Assembly (NCBI GenBank): GCA_024641965.1 | Contig: JAHECC010000019.1 | Location: 1 to 39,152 of the forward strand | Direction: 5' to 3' | Length of the DNA: 39,152 bases | From: Rubrivivax sp. | GTDB taxonomy: Bacteria > Pseudomonadota > Gammaproteobacteria > Burkholderiales > Burkholderiaceae_C | Part shown: positions 31,009-39,152 of the stretch, in pieces | How positions within the stretch are numbered: position 1 is the first letter of the stretch | How the letters are laid out: every line of letters begins with the position of its first letter | Notes under the pieces: model-generated | The model's input: only the letters and a program-made list of their open reading frames with translations | The model's database searches: none | Told to the model about the DNA's origin: nothing | Program-made: the position numbers and the translations under genes

Positions 31009-31580
31009 GAAGGCTTGGGCTCGGGATCGACGAGAGGGCCCAGTTCACGCACCTCGCCGGTGGGAATTGGCTCATCTGGGACTTCGTCGCTGCGCTGGCG
31101 CTCGGCGCGCAGCTGCGCACGGCGCTCCGCAAAGAAGCTGCTGAGCAAGTCGCCGCAAGCCGGCGCCAGCACGCCGCCCACCGCTTCGGTGTGATGGTTC
31201 AACTGCGTCTGGCCAAACAGGTTCAACACCGAACCCGCCGCGCCGGTCTTCGGATCGCTGGCGCCGAAGACCACCCGCCGCAGGCGGGCATGCAACAACG
31301 CCATCGAACACATCGCGCAGGGCTCTAGCGTCACGAAAAGCTCGCAATCGGGCAGGCGGTAGTTCTGCAGCAACTGCGCGGCGTGGCGCAAGGCCACGAT
31401 CTCGGCGTGCGCGGTCGGGTCGTGCGTGGTGATCGGCCGGTTGTAGCCGGTGGCGATGACCTGGCCATCGCGCAGGATCACCGCACCCACTGGCACCTCG
31501 CCGACCAGCCACGCGTTCTGCGCCTGGTCCAGCGCCAGGCGCATGCCGGCTTCGTCCTTGCGGTGCTGTTCTTCGCTCAT
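31005..31580 (-). CDS. tadA: tRNA-specific adenosine deaminase
   Basis: Deaminates A34 of tRNA-Arg(ACG) to inosine. 191 aa with the zinc and catalytic motifs HAE (58-60) and PCAMC (87-91), plus GEVPVGAVI and the downstream FGASDPKTGAAGSVLNLF that contacts the anticodon loop. The charged tail after about residue 155 (RAQLRAERQRSDEVPDEP...) is longer than in the E. coli protein. The four-base overlap with ldcA links it to the peptide importer operon. Confidence 0.95.
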   Translation of the reverse strand: MSEEQHRKDEAGMRLALDQAQNAWLVGEVPVGAVILRDGQVIATGYNRPITTHDPTAHAEIVALRHAAQLLQNYRLPDCELFVTLEPCAMCSMALLHARLRRVVFGASDPKTGAAGSVLNLFGQTQLNHHTEAVGGVLAPACGDLLSSFFAERRAQLRAERQRSDEVPDEPIPTGEVRELGPLVDPEPKPS

Positions 31581-31646
31581 CGATGGCGGGTCCGTGCGCC
31601 GAAGGCGCCTGCCGCATTCTGCCCTTTCGATGGAGACGGCCGGCGC

Positions 31647-32666
31647 TCAGGCAGGAAACCAGTGCCGGGTGCGGTTGGCAAACGCCACCAGCGACAGCAT
31701 CACCGGCACCTCGACCAGCACGCCCACCACCGTGGCCAGCGCCGCGCCGGAGTTCAGGCCGAACAGCGAGATCGCCACCGCCACGGCGAGTTCGAAGAAG
31801 TTGGAGGTACCGATCATGCACGCCGGCGCCGCAATCGAATGCGGCAGCTGCAGCCTGCGCGCGGCGATATAGGCGATGGCGAAGATGCCGTAGCTCTGCA
31901 GCACCAGCGGCACGGCGATGAGCGCGATGATCAGCGGCTGCTCGACCAAGGTGCGCGCCTGAAAGCCGAACAGCAGCACCACCGTGGCGATCAGGCCGAA
32001 CACCGACCACGGCTTCAATGCCGCGACACCCTGCGTGACCCGCTCGGTACCGCCGCGACGCAACCACAATTGGCGCGTGGCCACGCCCGCGAGCAGCGGC
32101 AGCACGACATACAGCACGGTGGACAGCACCAACGTCTGCCACGGCACCGCCACGTCGGTCACGCCGAGCAGGAAGGCGGCCAGCGGCGCAAAGGCGAAGA
32201 CCATGATCAGGTCGTTCACCGACACCTGCACCAGCGTGTAGTTCGGGTCGCCCCGCGTCAGCTGACTCCACACGAAGACCATCGCGGTGCACGGCGCCAC
32301 GCCGAGCAGGATCATGCCGGCGATGTATTCGCTGGCCGATTGCGGATCGACCCAGCCGGCAAACACATGCTCGAAGAAGAGCACGGCCAGGCCCGCCATC
32401 GTAAAGGGCTTGATGAGCCAGTTGACCACCAGCGTGAGCCACAGCCCGCGTGGCCGCTCGCCGACATGCCGCACGGCGGCAAAGTCGATCTGGATCATCA
32501 TCGGATAGATCATCACCCAGATGAACACCGCGACGACCAGGTTGACATGCGCCAGCTCGATCGCGGCAATGCCCTGGAACAGCCCCGGCATCCAAAGCCC
32601 CAAGCCGACGCCGGCGACGATGCCCAGGCCGACCCAGAGACTGAGGTAGCGCTCGAACAAGCCCAT
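31647..32666 (-). CDS. acr3: Arsenite efflux transporter Acr3
   Basis: 339-aa secondary transporter with ten predicted helices that expels arsenite using the proton gradient. The family-essential cysteine is Cys126 in [21 protein letters not shown] and the conserved glutamate is Glu292 in [14 protein letters not shown]. It is the last gene of arsR-arsI-arsC-acr3, 70 bases after arsC. Unrelated in sequence to ArsB of the E. coli plasmid type, though the same symbol is sometimes used. Confidence 0.95.
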   Translation of the reverse strand: MGLFERYLSLWVGLGIVAGVGLGLWMPGLFQGIAAIELAHVNLVVAVFIWVMIYPMMIQIDFAAVRHVGERPRGLWLTLVVNWLIKPFTMAGLAVLFFEHVFAGWVDPQSASEYIAGMILLGVAPCTAMVFVWSQLTRGDPNYTLVQVSVNDLIMVFAFAPLAAFLLGVTDVAVPWQTLVLSTVLYVVLPLLAGVATRQLWLRRGGTERVTQGVAALKPWSVFGLIATVVLLFGFQARTLVEQPLIIALIAVPLVLQSYGIFAIAYIAARRLQLPHSIAAPACMIGTSNFFELAVAVAISLFGLNSGAALATVVGVLVEVPVMLSLVAFANRTRHWFPA

Positions 32667-32736
32667 CGTCAGGTCTCGTTAATGCGGCACATGGCGGCGC
32701 CGTGCGCTCGGCGCACCGGATGGCGAGTCATGGCCT

Positions 32737-33237
32737 TCAGGACGTCGATCGACCGATGCGGTCGACCTCGCGCTGCAATGACATGCCTTCCAGGCGTTCC
32801 AGCGGCAGTGCCAGCATCAGCTCGATGCGCCGACGCAGCGCGACGGCCGTGTCCTTGAAGGCACGCGCTTTCAGCGCGTCGTCACCCTCGACCTCGGCCG
32901 GGTCGGGCAGGCCCCAATGCGCCGTCATCGGCTGGCCCGGCCAGAACGGGCAGACCTCGCCGGCGGCGTTGTCGCAGACGGTGAAGACGAAGTCGAGCTT
33001 CGGCGCATCCGGCTGTGCGAATTCGTCCCAGCTCTTGCTGCGCAGGCCCTGCGTCGGGATGTGCAGGCCTTCGAGCGTCGACAGCGCGAAGGGATTGACC
33101 TGCCCTTTCGGGTGGCTGCCTGCCGAGTAGGCCTTGCAGCGGCCCGCGCCGAGTTGATTCATCAGGCCTTCGGCCAGTATCGAGCGCGCGGAATTGCCGG
33201 TGCACAGGAACAGCGCGTTGAAGATGCGATCACTCAT
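32737..33237 (-). CDS. arsC: Arsenate reductase, low-molecular-weight phosphatase type
   Basis: Reduces arsenate to arsenite for export by Acr3. 166 aa from the ATG eight bases after arsI; the longer open frame upstream is a shadow of arsI. The phosphatase loop CTGNSAR spans Cys12 to Arg18, the redox cysteines are Cys88 (FTVCDN) and Cys96 (EVCPFWPG), and the general acid Asp is in GLPDPAE. This is the thioredoxin-family-coupled type rather than the glutaredoxin-coupled R773 type, judged from the LMW phosphatase fold. Confidence 0.95.
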   Translation of the reverse strand: MSDRIFNALFLCTGNSARSILAEGLMNQLGAGRCKAYSAGSHPKGQVNPFALSTLEGLHIPTQGLRSKSWDEFAQPDAPKLDFVFTVCDNAAGEVCPFWPGQPMTAHWGLPDPAEVEGDDALKARAFKDTAVALRRRIELMLALPLERLEGMSLQREVDRIGRSTS

Positions 33238-33245
33238 GTTCAAGC

Positions 33246-33698
33246 TCAGCAACAGCGCTTGGCCGCGCTCACCTCGATGGCCATCTCCTTGCCACGTGTG
33301 GCGATAGCGGAGGGAAGCTGCTTGGCGCTGAACACGGGGATGTCGCCCAGCGTATGGAAGTGCTCCCAGGCCACGCCCTGCGGATCGGTGACCCAGTGCT
33401 TTTCGCTGCGGGCATAGCAGCAGGTGGTCTCGCCTTCGTCCAGCAGCGCCATCTCGGCCTGCTCGGCACGTGCCTTGAGCCCGGCGAGTTCGCTGGCGTC
33501 GTCGGTCTGGATGCCCAGATGGTCGATGCCCGCGCGTTGGCCGCGCGTGGAGATGGCGAAGTTGAGCGGCGGATCCTGCAACATCCACTTCGCGTAGTCG
33601 CTCTCGATGCGCGTCGGCGCGGCGTCGAAGAGCTTCGAATAGAAACCGATGCTCTGGTCAAGCTCATCGACATGCAGGTGGACGTGAAAACGCTTCAT
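33246..33698 (-). CDS. arsI: ArsI-type C-As lyase / glyoxalase family protein
   Basis: 150-aa vicinal-oxygen-chelate protein of the ArsI/CadI family. Candidate iron ligands His5 (RFHVHLHV), His60 (IDHLGIQ) and Glu112 (AWEHFHT), and the vicinal cysteine pair Cys93-Cys94 that binds trivalent organoarsenicals, line up within a few residues of characterised ArsI (His5, His62, Glu115, Cys96-Cys97). ArsI cleaves the C-As bond of methylarsenite and aromatic arsenicals with oxygen. A further Cys-Cys ends the protein. GGAG lies upstream of the ATG. A CadI-like cadmium role is less likely in this operon. Confidence 0.9.
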   Translation of the reverse strand: MKRFHVHLHVDELDQSIGFYSKLFDAAPTRIESDYAKWMLQDPPLNFAISTRGQRAGIDHLGIQTDDASELAGLKARAEQAEMALLDEGETTCCYARSEKHWVTDPQGVAWEHFHTLGDIPVFSAKQLPSAIATRGKEMAIEVSAAKRCC

Positions 33699-33710
33699 CT
33701 CGGTTCTCCT

Positions 33711-34037
33711 TCAGCAGGTCTTGCGCCCGGCCGCCGCGCCGATTTCGCATTCGGCGCCCTGGCAGCAGTGGGCAGTGAGGTAATCCAGCAGCTCGTTCAT
33801 CTGCGCGAGCGCCGGGCGGTAGATCAGGCTGCGGCCATCGCGCTCCTGCGACACCAGGCCGGCATGCATCAGTTCCTTCAGGTGGAAGGACAAGGTAGAA
33901 CCGGGAACGTCCAGGATCGCGCCCAGTGCGCCGGGCGTCATGCCAGAGGGGGCGGCACCGACCAGGGTGCGAAAGATGCGCAACCGCATGCCCTGCGCGA
34001 GCGCGGCAAGCGAAACAACGGCTTCGTGTTCTTCCAT
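33711..34037 (-). CDS. arsR: Arsenic-responsive repressor ArsR
   Basis: 108-aa winged-helix repressor of the ArsR/SmtB family that releases DNA on binding trivalent arsenic. The recognition region is GALGAILDVPGSTLSFHLKELMHAGLVSQERDGRSLIYR. It lacks the helix-3 CVC of R773 ArsR; instead it has C-terminal cysteines 91, 92, 97 and 108, like the Acidithiobacillus type that uses a C-terminal Cys-Cys pair plus a third Cys. No ribosome site precedes the ATG, which coincides with the predicted transcription start. Confidence 0.95.
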   Translation of the reverse strand: MEEHEAVVSLAALAQGMRLRIFRTLVGAAPSGMTPGALGAILDVPGSTLSFHLKELMHAGLVSQERDGRSLIYRPALAQMNELLDYLTAHCCQGAECEIGAAAGRKTC

Positions 34038-34039
34038 GT

Positions 34040-34055
34040 TTCGATTATGCTCGAA
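34040..34055. promoter_or_regulatory. Candidate ArsR operator palindrome
   Basis: Perfect inverted repeat TTCGA-N6-TCGAA, two bases before the arsR ATG and covering the -10 element. The position is ideal for repression by ArsR; binding is inferred. Confidence 0.55.
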
Positions 34056-34072
34056 TCATGGAATACTTTCAA
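34044..34072 (-). promoter_or_regulatory. Sigma70-type promoter of the ars operon
   Basis: Minus strand: -35 TTGAAA (34067-34072), 17-base spacer, -10 CATAAT (34044-34049); each hexamer matches five of six consensus bases. Six bases separate the -10 from the arsR ATG, so the first transcribed base should be the A of the start codon. Confidence 0.75.
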
Positions 34073-34100
34073 GTGTCCTGTCATCTGCCGCGAAGGCGGC

Positions 34101-35684
34101 TCACTCCCACTCGATCGTCGCCGGCGGTTTGCTCGACACGTCGTAGGTGACACGGTTGACGCCGCGCACCTCGTTGATGATGCGGCTGCTGACCTTCTTC
34201 AACAGGCCGTAGGGCAGCTCGGCCCAGTCCGCCGTCATGAAGTCGCTGGTGTGCACGGCGCGCAGCGCCACCACATAGTCGTAGGTGCGGCCGTCACCCA
34301 TGACACCGACGCTCTTCACCGGAAGGAACACCGCGAAGGCCTGGCTGGTCAGCTCGTACCAGTTCTTGCCGCTGGCCTTGTCCAGCCAAGCGCGCAGTTC
34401 CTCGATGAAGATGGCGTCGGCACGGCGCAGCATGTCGGCGTACTCGGCCGTGACTTCCCCGAGGATGCGCACGCCCAGCCCCGGGCCCGGGAAAGGGTGC
34501 CGGTAGACCATGTCATGCGGCAGCCCCAGCGCCACACCGAGTTCGCGCACCTCGTCCTTGAACAGGTCGCGCAGCGGCTCCAGCAATTTCAGCCCCAGCG
34601 TCTCGGGCAGGCCACCGACGTTGTGGTGACTCTTGATGCTGGTGGCCTTCTTGGTCTTGGCGCCGCCAGACTCGATGACATCGGGGTAGATCGTGCCCTG
34701 CGCCAACCATTTCGCATTGGCCAGCTTCTTTGCCTCGCGCTGGAACACCTCGACGAACTCGCGGCCGATGATCTTGCGCTTGGCCTCGGGATCGGCCACG
34801 CCCTGCAACTGGCCCATGAACTGCGCGCTGGCATCGACGTGCACCACCCGGGCATGCAAGCGGCCGGCGAACATTTCCATCACCAGGCGTCCCTCGTCCA
34901 GGCGCAGCAGGCCGTGGTCGACGAACACGCAGGTCAATTGCTCACCGATGGCGCGGTGGATCAGCGCCGCGGCCACGCTGGAATCGACGCCGCCGGACAG
35001 GCCGAGAATCACCTCTTCGTCGCCCACCTGTTCGCGGATATTCGCCACCGCCTCGGCGACATGGTCGCGCATCACCCAGTCGGGTTTGGCGCCGGCGATG
35101 TCGAGCACGAAGCGTTCGAGCAGCGCCCTGCCCTGCAGCGTATGCGTCACCTCGGGGTGGAACTGCACACCGTAATAGCGCTTGTCCTCGTTCGCCATGC
35201 CGGCGATCGGGCAGCTCGGTGTGCTGGCCATCAGCTTGAAACCGGGCGGCAGCGCGGTGACCTTGTCGCCGTGGCTCATCCACACCTTGAGCATGCCGTG
35301 GCCATCGGCGGTGCTGAAGTCCTCGATGCCCTGCAGCAGCCGCGTGTGGCCGTGCGCGCGCACCTCGGCATAGCCGAACTCGCGCTGGCTGCTGGCCTCG
35401 ACCTGCCCGCCCTGCTGCACCGCCATCGTGAACATGCCGTAGCAGATACCCAGCACCGGCACACCCAAATTCCACACAGACTGCGGCGCGCGCAGTCCAT
35501 GCGACTCGTAGGTGCTGGCATGGCTGCCGCTGAGGATGATGGCCTTCGGCGCGAACTCGTGCACAAAGGCATCGCTGACATCGTTGGCGTGGATCTCGCA
35601 ATAGACATGCGCCTCGCGCACGCGTCGCGCGATCAGCTGCGTGACCTGCGAGCCGAAGTCAAGGATCAGGATCTTGTCGTGCAT
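34101..35684 (-). CDS. guaA: GMP synthase (glutamine-hydrolysing)
   Basis: Converts XMP to GMP using glutamine amide nitrogen and ATP. 527 aa. Glutaminase domain: catalytic Cys81 in GICYGMF, His176 and Glu178 in VQFHPEV. ATP-pyrophosphatase P-loop SGGVDSS at 230-236, then the C-terminal dimer domain ending PATIEWE. Position 85 is Phe where most class I glutaminases have Gln (CxGMQ). The frame is open far upstream, but the start at [13 protein letters not shown] is fixed by homology. Lies 26 bases after guaB. Confidence 0.97.
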   Translation of the reverse strand: MHDKILILDFGSQVTQLIARRVREAHVYCEIHANDVSDAFVHEFAPKAIILSGSHASTYESHGLRAPQSVWNLGVPVLGICYGMFTMAVQQGGQVEASSQREFGYAEVRAHGHTRLLQGIEDFSTADGHGMLKVWMSHGDKVTALPPGFKLMASTPSCPIAGMANEDKRYYGVQFHPEVTHTLQGRALLERFVLDIAGAKPDWVMRDHVAEAVANIREQVGDEEVILGLSGGVDSSVAAALIHRAIGEQLTCVFVDHGLLRLDEGRLVMEMFAGRLHARVVHVDASAQFMGQLQGVADPEAKRKIIGREFVEVFQREAKKLANAKWLAQGTIYPDVIESGGAKTKKATSIKSHHNVGGLPETLGLKLLEPLRDLFKDEVRELGVALGLPHDMVYRHPFPGPGLGVRILGEVTAEYADMLRRADAIFIEELRAWLDKASGKNWYELTSQAFAVFLPVKSVGVMGDGRTYDYVVALRAVHTSDFMTADWAELPYGLLKKVSSRIINEVRGVNRVTYDVSSKPPATIEWE

Positions 35685-35710
35685 GGTGATGGTGCCCTTT
35701 GCGGGCGCGA

Positions 35711-37177
35711 CTACTCCATGCGGTAGTTCGGCGCTTCCTTGGTGATCTGCACGTCGTGCACGTGGCTCTCGCGGATGCCGGCGGCGGAGATCTCGACGAA
35801 CTCGCAGCGCTCGTGCATCTCGTCGATCGAGGCGCAGCCGCAGTAATGCATCGCCGCGCGCAACCCGCCGGCCATCTGGAAAACGATGGCCACCAGCGAA
35901 CCCTTGTAGGGCACCTGGCCCTCGATGCCCTCGGGCACCAGCTTGGCCGTGGTCGCCGTCTCGGCCCCTTCCTGGAAATAGCGGTCGGCGGAGCCCTGCT
36001 GCATCGCGCCCAGTGAACCCATGCCGCGGTAGCTCTTGTAGCTGCGCCCCTGGTACAGCACGACCTCGCCCGGTGCCTCTTCGGTGCCGGCGAAGGCACT
36101 GCCCATCATTGCGCTGTGTGCGCCGGCGGCGATGGCCTTGGCCAGGTCGCCCGAATAGCGGATGCCGCCGTCGGCGATCAGCGGCACGCCGCTGCCGGCG
36201 ATCGCCTTGCTGACAGACTCGATGGCCATGATCTGCGGCACGCCCACGCCGGTGACGATGCGCGTGGTGCAGATCGAGCCCGGGCCGATGCCCACCTTGA
36301 CCGCGTCGGCGCCGGCTTCGACCAACGCCAGCGCGGCCGCACCGGTAGCGATGTTGCCGCCGATCACGTCGACCTGCGGGAAGTGCTTCTTCACCCATCG
36401 CACGCGCTCGATGACGCCGTCACTGTGGCCATGCGCGGTGTCGACCACGATCGCATCGACGCCGGCCCTGACCAGCAGTTCGACGCGCTCTTCGGTGCCC
36501 TCGGCCACGCCCACTGCGGCGCCGACGCGCAGTTTGCCGAAGCCGTCGCGCGCGGCGCTGGGGAAGTTGGTCTGCTTGGTGATGTCCTTCACCGTCATCA
36601 ACCCGCACAGCTCGAAGGCTTCGTTGACCACCAGCACGCGCTCGAGCTTGTGCTTGTGCATCAGCGCCTTGCCGTCCTCGATCGTGGCGTGCTCTCCGAC
36701 GGTGACAAGCCTCTCGCGCGGCGTCATGATGTCGCGCACCGGCGCGTCCATGCGTGTCTCGAAGCGCAGGTCGCGCCCGGTGATGATGCCGACCACGGCC
36801 TTGCCCTGCAGCACCGGAAAGCCCGAGATGCCATGCCGGCGCGACAGTTCCACCACCTCGCGCACCGGTATGTCCGGCGTCACAGTGATCGGATCGCGCA
36901 GCACCCCCGATTCGTAGCGCTTGACCAGCGCCACCTCGGCGGCCTGCTCCTGGGCCGACATGTTCTTGTGCACGATGCCGATGCCGCCCTCCTGCGCGAT
37001 GGCGATCGCCAGGCGCGCCTCGGTCACGGTGTCCATCGCGGCGGACACCAGGGGCAGGTTCAAGGGGATGTTGCGGGACAGCCGGGTGGCCAGCCGCGTA
37101 TCGCGTGGCAACACCTTGGAATGGGCGGGCACCAGCAACACATCGTCGAAGGTGAGCGCTTTGCCTAAAAGGCGCAT
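35711..37177 (-). CDS. guaB: IMP dehydrogenase
   Basis: NAD-dependent oxidation of IMP to XMP, the first committed step to GMP. 488 aa: [12 protein letters not shown] at the N-terminus, a two-CBS regulatory insert from about 93 to 203, substrate loop [13 protein letters not shown] with catalytic Cys303, then DGGIRYSGD, the [10 protein letters not shown] phosphate site and the mobile flap. A -10-like TATAAT lies on the minus strand at 37204-37209, 27 bases before the ATG, with no recognisable -35. In one operon with guaA. Confidence 0.97.
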   Translation of the reverse strand: MRLLGKALTFDDVLLVPAHSKVLPRDTRLATRLSRNIPLNLPLVSAAMDTVTEARLAIAIAQEGGIGIVHKNMSAQEQAAEVALVKRYESGVLRDPITVTPDIPVREVVELSRRHGISGFPVLQGKAVVGIITGRDLRFETRMDAPVRDIMTPRERLVTVGEHATIEDGKALMHKHKLERVLVVNEAFELCGLMTVKDITKQTNFPSAARDGFGKLRVGAAVGVAEGTEERVELLVRAGVDAIVVDTAHGHSDGVIERVRWVKKHFPQVDVIGGNIATGAAALALVEAGADAVKVGIGPGSICTTRIVTGVGVPQIMAIESVSKAIAGSGVPLIADGGIRYSGDLAKAIAAGAHSAMMGSAFAGTEEAPGEVVLYQGRSYKSYRGMGSLGAMQQGSADRYFQEGAETATTAKLVPEGIEGQVPYKGSLVAIVFQMAGGLRAAMHYCGCASIDEMHERCEFVEISAAGIRESHVHDVQITKEAPNYRME

Positions 37178-37203
37178 GAAACAAGCTCCGGACGCAAAAA
37201 TGA

Positions 37204-37209
37204 ATTATA
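37204..37209 (-). promoter_or_regulatory. Candidate -10 element of guaBA
   Basis: Exact TATAAT on the minus strand, 27 bases upstream of the guaB start and in the only AT-rich patch of the gap. The upstream region is extremely GC-rich and shows no -35, so an activator or different spacing may be involved. Confidence 0.4.
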
Positions 37210-37287
37210 CGGACCGGCGCACGCGCGGGCCCGGCGCGTGACGCTTTGCACACCCCTTGCCCCGGGGGCCGCCACTACACTTGGGCC

Positions 37288-37827
37288 ATGCAGATCACCC
37301 CCCGTCCGTGGCGCCGGTTTTCGGGCTTGGCGCTGGCCGCGCTGGCCATCGCGGCGATGTCGATGCCGGCGCAGGCGCAATGGAAATGGCGCGACGCGCG
37401 CGGCCAGATCACCGTCAGCGACACACCTCCGCCTCGCGACATTCCTGCCAAGGACATCCTGCAACAGCCCGATGCGGCGGCGCGCAAGCTGGCGTCAGTG
37501 GCGCCGGCGTCAGCAGCACCGGCGTCAGCGGCGTCGGCGCCCACGGCCTCCGCGGCAGGCGCCAAGACGGCCGTCGATCCCGCACTGGAGGAACGCAAAC
37601 GCCGCATAGAACAGGAAAAGGCGACGGCGGCCAAGGCCGAGGAGCAGAAGGCCGCCGCCGCCCGCCAGGACAACTGCCGGCGCGCGCGCGAACACCTCGC
37701 CACGCTGGACAGCGGTCTTCGCATGGCCCGCGTCAATGCCGCCGGCGAACGCATCGTTCTCGACGACGAAACACGGGCCATGGAAGCGCAGCGCGCACGT
37801 ACCGTCATCGCCAGCGACTGCCGTTGA
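37288..37827 (+). CDS. DUF4124 domain-containing secreted protein
   Basis: 179 aa with a signal peptide (SGLALAALAIAAMSMPAQA, cleavage near residue 30) followed by the DUF4124 core QWKWRDARGQITVSDTPPPRDIP. An Ala/Ser/Pro low-complexity stretch (about 68-93) is encoded partly by a 15-base tandem repeat at 37501-37530. A charged coiled-coil-like segment (LEERKRRIEQEKATAAKAEEQK) and a C-terminal part with two Cys follow. Function unknown. Divergent from guaB and convergent with rnfH. Confidence 0.85.
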   Translation: MQITPRPWRRFSGLALAALAIAAMSMPAQAQWKWRDARGQITVSDTPPPRDIPAKDILQQPDAAARKLASVAPASAAPASAASAPTASAAGAKTAVDPALEERKRRIEQEKATAAKAEEQKAAAARQDNCRRAREHLATLDSGLRMARVNAAGERIVLDDETRAMEAQRARTVIASDCR

Positions 37828-37847
37828 CGCGTGGGTACGCGAGCCCT

Positions 37848-38159
37848 TCAGGTCGACTTGATGCCCTTGGCGCTCTTGTAGCGAAGCCGCCGGGCTTCCT
37901 TCGGATCCACCTGCAGGCCTCGATAGATCTCGACCCGATCGCGGTCACGCAACAGGGTGTCCAGCGGCTGCACGCGGCTCCAGATGCCAGCCCGCAACTC
38001 GAGCGCGTCGAGCCCATGTCGCTGCATCAAGCCGCTGGACCGCACCGCATCAAGCAGTGTGCCGCCCTCGGTCAGTTGCAGCGTGACCAGGTCGCAGTGG
38101 CCCGGCCGGGCGCAATAGACCACCTCGATGTGCAGCCGAGCGCCCTCATCGCGGGCCAT
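37848..38159 (-). CDS. rnfH: RnfH family protein (UPF0125)
   Basis: 103 aa, ubiquitin-like beta-grasp family known as RnfH or RatB. Core segments: [36 protein letters not shown] and [31 protein letters not shown]. The ATG at 38159 is preferred to a GTG five codons upstream. It overlaps the 3' end of ratA by 14 bases, as expected for the ratA-rnfH pair found beside smpB in many proteobacteria. Function unsettled. Confidence 0.92.
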   Translation of the reverse strand: MARDEGARLHIEVVYCARPGHCDLVTLQLTEGGTLLDAVRSSGLMQRHGLDALELRAGIWSRVQPLDTLLRDRDRVEIYRGLQVDPKEARRLRYKSAKGIKST

Positions 38160-38598
38160 AGACCGCTTCGGCACGCGTGACGAAGGAATCGACGAAGGTA
38201 TTGGCCACCTTGTCGAACACCGGGCTCAGCACCGTTTCCAGCGCCTTGCTGGCGAAGGCATAGCGCAGATCGAACTCGATCTTGCAGCCCTGCGCCACAG
38301 CGGCCTCGGGCCCGAGGGGCAGGAAGGCCCAGGTGCCGTCGAGCAGCGAAAACGGGCCGTCGACCAGCTTCACCAGCACCGACGCGCCGGGCACATGCGC
38401 GTTGCGTGTGGTGAAGGTGTGCTTCACGCCGGCATAGGCCAGGCCAATGCGGGCGGTAACCCCGTCGTCGTGCTGCTCAACGACGTGGGCACCATCGCAC
38501 CAAGGCAGAAACTGGGGGTAGTCGGGAACGGCCACCACGAGGTCGTACATCTCGCGCGGCGAATACCAAAGCAGGACCGACTTGTTCACATGCTTCAT
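38146..38598 (-). CDS. ratA: RatA/COQ10-like START-domain protein
   Basis: 150 aa of the polyketide cyclase/START superfamily: [36 protein letters not shown], then [40 protein letters not shown]. In E. coli the homologue is RatA, described as blocking 70S association; mitochondrial relatives (Coq10) bind ubiquinone, and either role is possible. No ribosome site precedes the ATG. The frame extends into the smpB region, but that extension is antisense shadow. Divergent from smpB by 54 bases. Confidence 0.93.
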   Translation of the reverse strand: MKHVNKSVLLWYSPREMYDLVVAVPDYPQFLPWCDGAHVVEQHDDGVTARIGLAYAGVKHTFTTRNAHVPGASVLVKLVDGPFSLLDGTWAFLPLGPEAAVAQGCKIEFDLRYAFASKALETVLSPVFDKVANTFVDSFVTRAEAVYGPR

Positions 38599-38616
38599 AC
38601 AATGAAGCGAATTGTA
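38598..38616. promoter_or_regulatory. Facing -10-like elements between ratA and smpB
   Basis: Inverted repeat TACAAT-N7-ATTGTA. The left arm (38598-38603) reads as a -10 toward smpB, and the right arm (38611-38616) reads as a -10 toward ratA on the minus strand. No good -35 was found for either. A second palindrome (GCTTCAT-ACA-ATGAAGC, 38592-38608) overlaps the ratA start. Confidence 0.35.
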
Positions 38617-38637
38617 GGGGCCGCCTTTTGCGGCCCC
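38617..38637. terminator. GC-rich hairpin between ratA and smpB
   Basis: Perfect 8-bp stem (arms 38617-38624 and 38630-38637) with loop CTTTT, 15 bases before the smpB ATG. No T-run follows on either strand, and neither flanking gene ends here, so it is more likely a leader RNA structure of smpB than a true terminator. Confidence 0.35.
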
Positions 38638-38652
38638 TTGTGCCATTCCCCC

Positions 38653-39120
38653 ATGTCGAACATTGCCGAAAACCGTCGCGCGCGCTTTGAATATCACCTC
38701 GAGGAACACCACGAAGCGGGCATCGTGCTGCAGGGCTGGGAGATCAAGGCCGTGCGTGCGGGGCAGGTGCAACTGAGTGACGGCTACGTGGTCATTCGCG
38801 ACGGCGAGCTGTACCTCATCGGCTGCCGCATCAATGCGTTGGGCAGCGCGTCTACGCATGTGCAACCGGAGGCCGATCGCACCAAGAAACTGCTGATGCA
38901 CAAGGCCGAGATCAAACGGCTGGTCGGCAAGGTCGAGCAGCGAGGCTTCACGCTGGTGCCCTTGAACCTGCACTACAAGGGCGGGCGCGTGAAGGTCGAG
39001 ATCGCACTGGCCAAGGGCAAGGCCGAGCATGACAAGCGCCATACCGAAAAGAAGCGCGACTGGGAACGTGAAAAGGGCAGGTTGATGAGACATAAGGTCT
39101 CATCCAAGCCGAAGGCTTGA
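38653..39120 (+). CDS. smpB: SsrA-binding protein SmpB
   Basis: tmRNA-binding protein of trans-translation. 155 aa: [44 protein letters not shown] (OB-fold), then [52 protein letters not shown] and the basic C-terminal tail [15 protein letters not shown] that enters the mRNA channel. The ssrA gene is not in view. Past the stop, a 5-bp hairpin (39121-39133) and an ATG at 39126 open to the edge, too little to call another gene. Confidence 0.97.
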   Translation: MSNIAENRRARFEYHLEEHHEAGIVLQGWEIKAVRAGQVQLSDGYVVIRDGELYLIGCRINALGSASTHVQPEADRTKKLLMHKAEIKRLVGKVEQRGFTLVPLNLHYKGGRVKVEIALAKGKAEHDKRHTEKKRDWEREKGRLMRHKVSSKPKA

Positions 39121-39152
39121 GCGGCATGGCCGCACACCGGCCCTTTCGCGCG

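Noticed and set aside
31595..31607. GCGCC-GAA-GGCGC hairpin between acr3 and tadA as a terminator
   Set aside because: The stem is five bases and no T-run follows on either strand; such stems are frequent by chance at this GC content.
33354..35726. A 790-codon plus-strand frame opposite arsI, arsR and guaA
   Set aside because: It runs antisense through three clear genes and the ars promoter; no domain is recognisable.
37501..37530. 15-base tandem repeat as a mobile or CRISPR-like element
   Set aside because: It is only two copies within the Ala/Pro-rich part of the DUF4124 gene and keeps the frame, so it is ordinary low-complexity coding sequence.

Overview
The window is a GC-rich, gene-dense stretch of what looks like a betaproteobacterial chromosome. 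Burkholderiales is the best guess (a Rubrivivax, Leptothrix or Comamonadaceae-like bacterium). This rests on the gene orders ccoI-ccoS-ccoNOQP-ccoG and exbB-exbD-lpxK-ycaR-kdsB-adk and on the character of the proteins; no database search was possible. There are no rRNA or tRNA genes, insertion sequences, CRISPR arrays or phage genes that I can see. About 37 protein genes are supported, most of them in tight same-strand operons with 1-4 base overlaps.

Left part (1-13002, all minus strand): a TRAP transporter operon (dctP, then an internal terminator, then dctQ and dctM, which runs off the left edge); NADP-type isocitrate dehydrogenase (icd); and a full cbb3 cytochrome oxidase locus. The oxidase locus reads ccoI (copper P-type ATPase), ccoS, ccoN, ccoO, ccoQ, ccoP, ccoG, a very short FixH-like protein, a small membrane protein and a TauE/SafE-like membrane protein. 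It holds the oxidase subunits plus most of the known assembly and copper-delivery machinery.

Middle (13071-20502): a secreted DUF192 protein (+), iron superoxide dismutase sodB (-), exonuclease VII large subunit xseA (-), then a plus-strand envelope operon exbB-exbD-lpxK-ycaR-kdsB (energy transduction, lipid A 4'-kinase, Trm112-like protein, CMP-KDO synthetase), followed by adk and a type-2 hydroxyacyl-CoA dehydrogenase-like SDR. The gap before exbB carries a perfect DnaA box and a one-mismatch neighbour.

Right-centre (20539-31580, minus): tadA, ldcA, and a four-gene peptide ABC importer arranged like yejABEF (binding protein, two permeases, fused double ATPase), followed after a 334-base gap by a large TonB-dependent receptor whose base composition is visibly less GC-rich. 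LdcA trims murein tetrapeptides, so coupling it to a peptide importer suggests peptidoglycan-peptide salvage. The binding protein is unusual: it has both an N-terminal lipobox and a C-terminal membrane helix.

Right part (31647-39120): an arsenic operon arsR-arsI-arsC-acr3 (-) with a clear sigma70-type promoter that predicts a leaderless arsR mRNA and a palindrome over the -10; guaB-guaA (-) for GMP synthesis; a DUF4124 protein (+); and rnfH-ratA (-) divergent from smpB (+) with overlapping, facing -10-like elements and a strong hairpin between them.

No gene set here is clearly a wholly new system. The most interesting candidates are the ldcA/yej-like/TonB-receptor neighbourhood with its doubly anchored binding protein, and the compact arsR control region.
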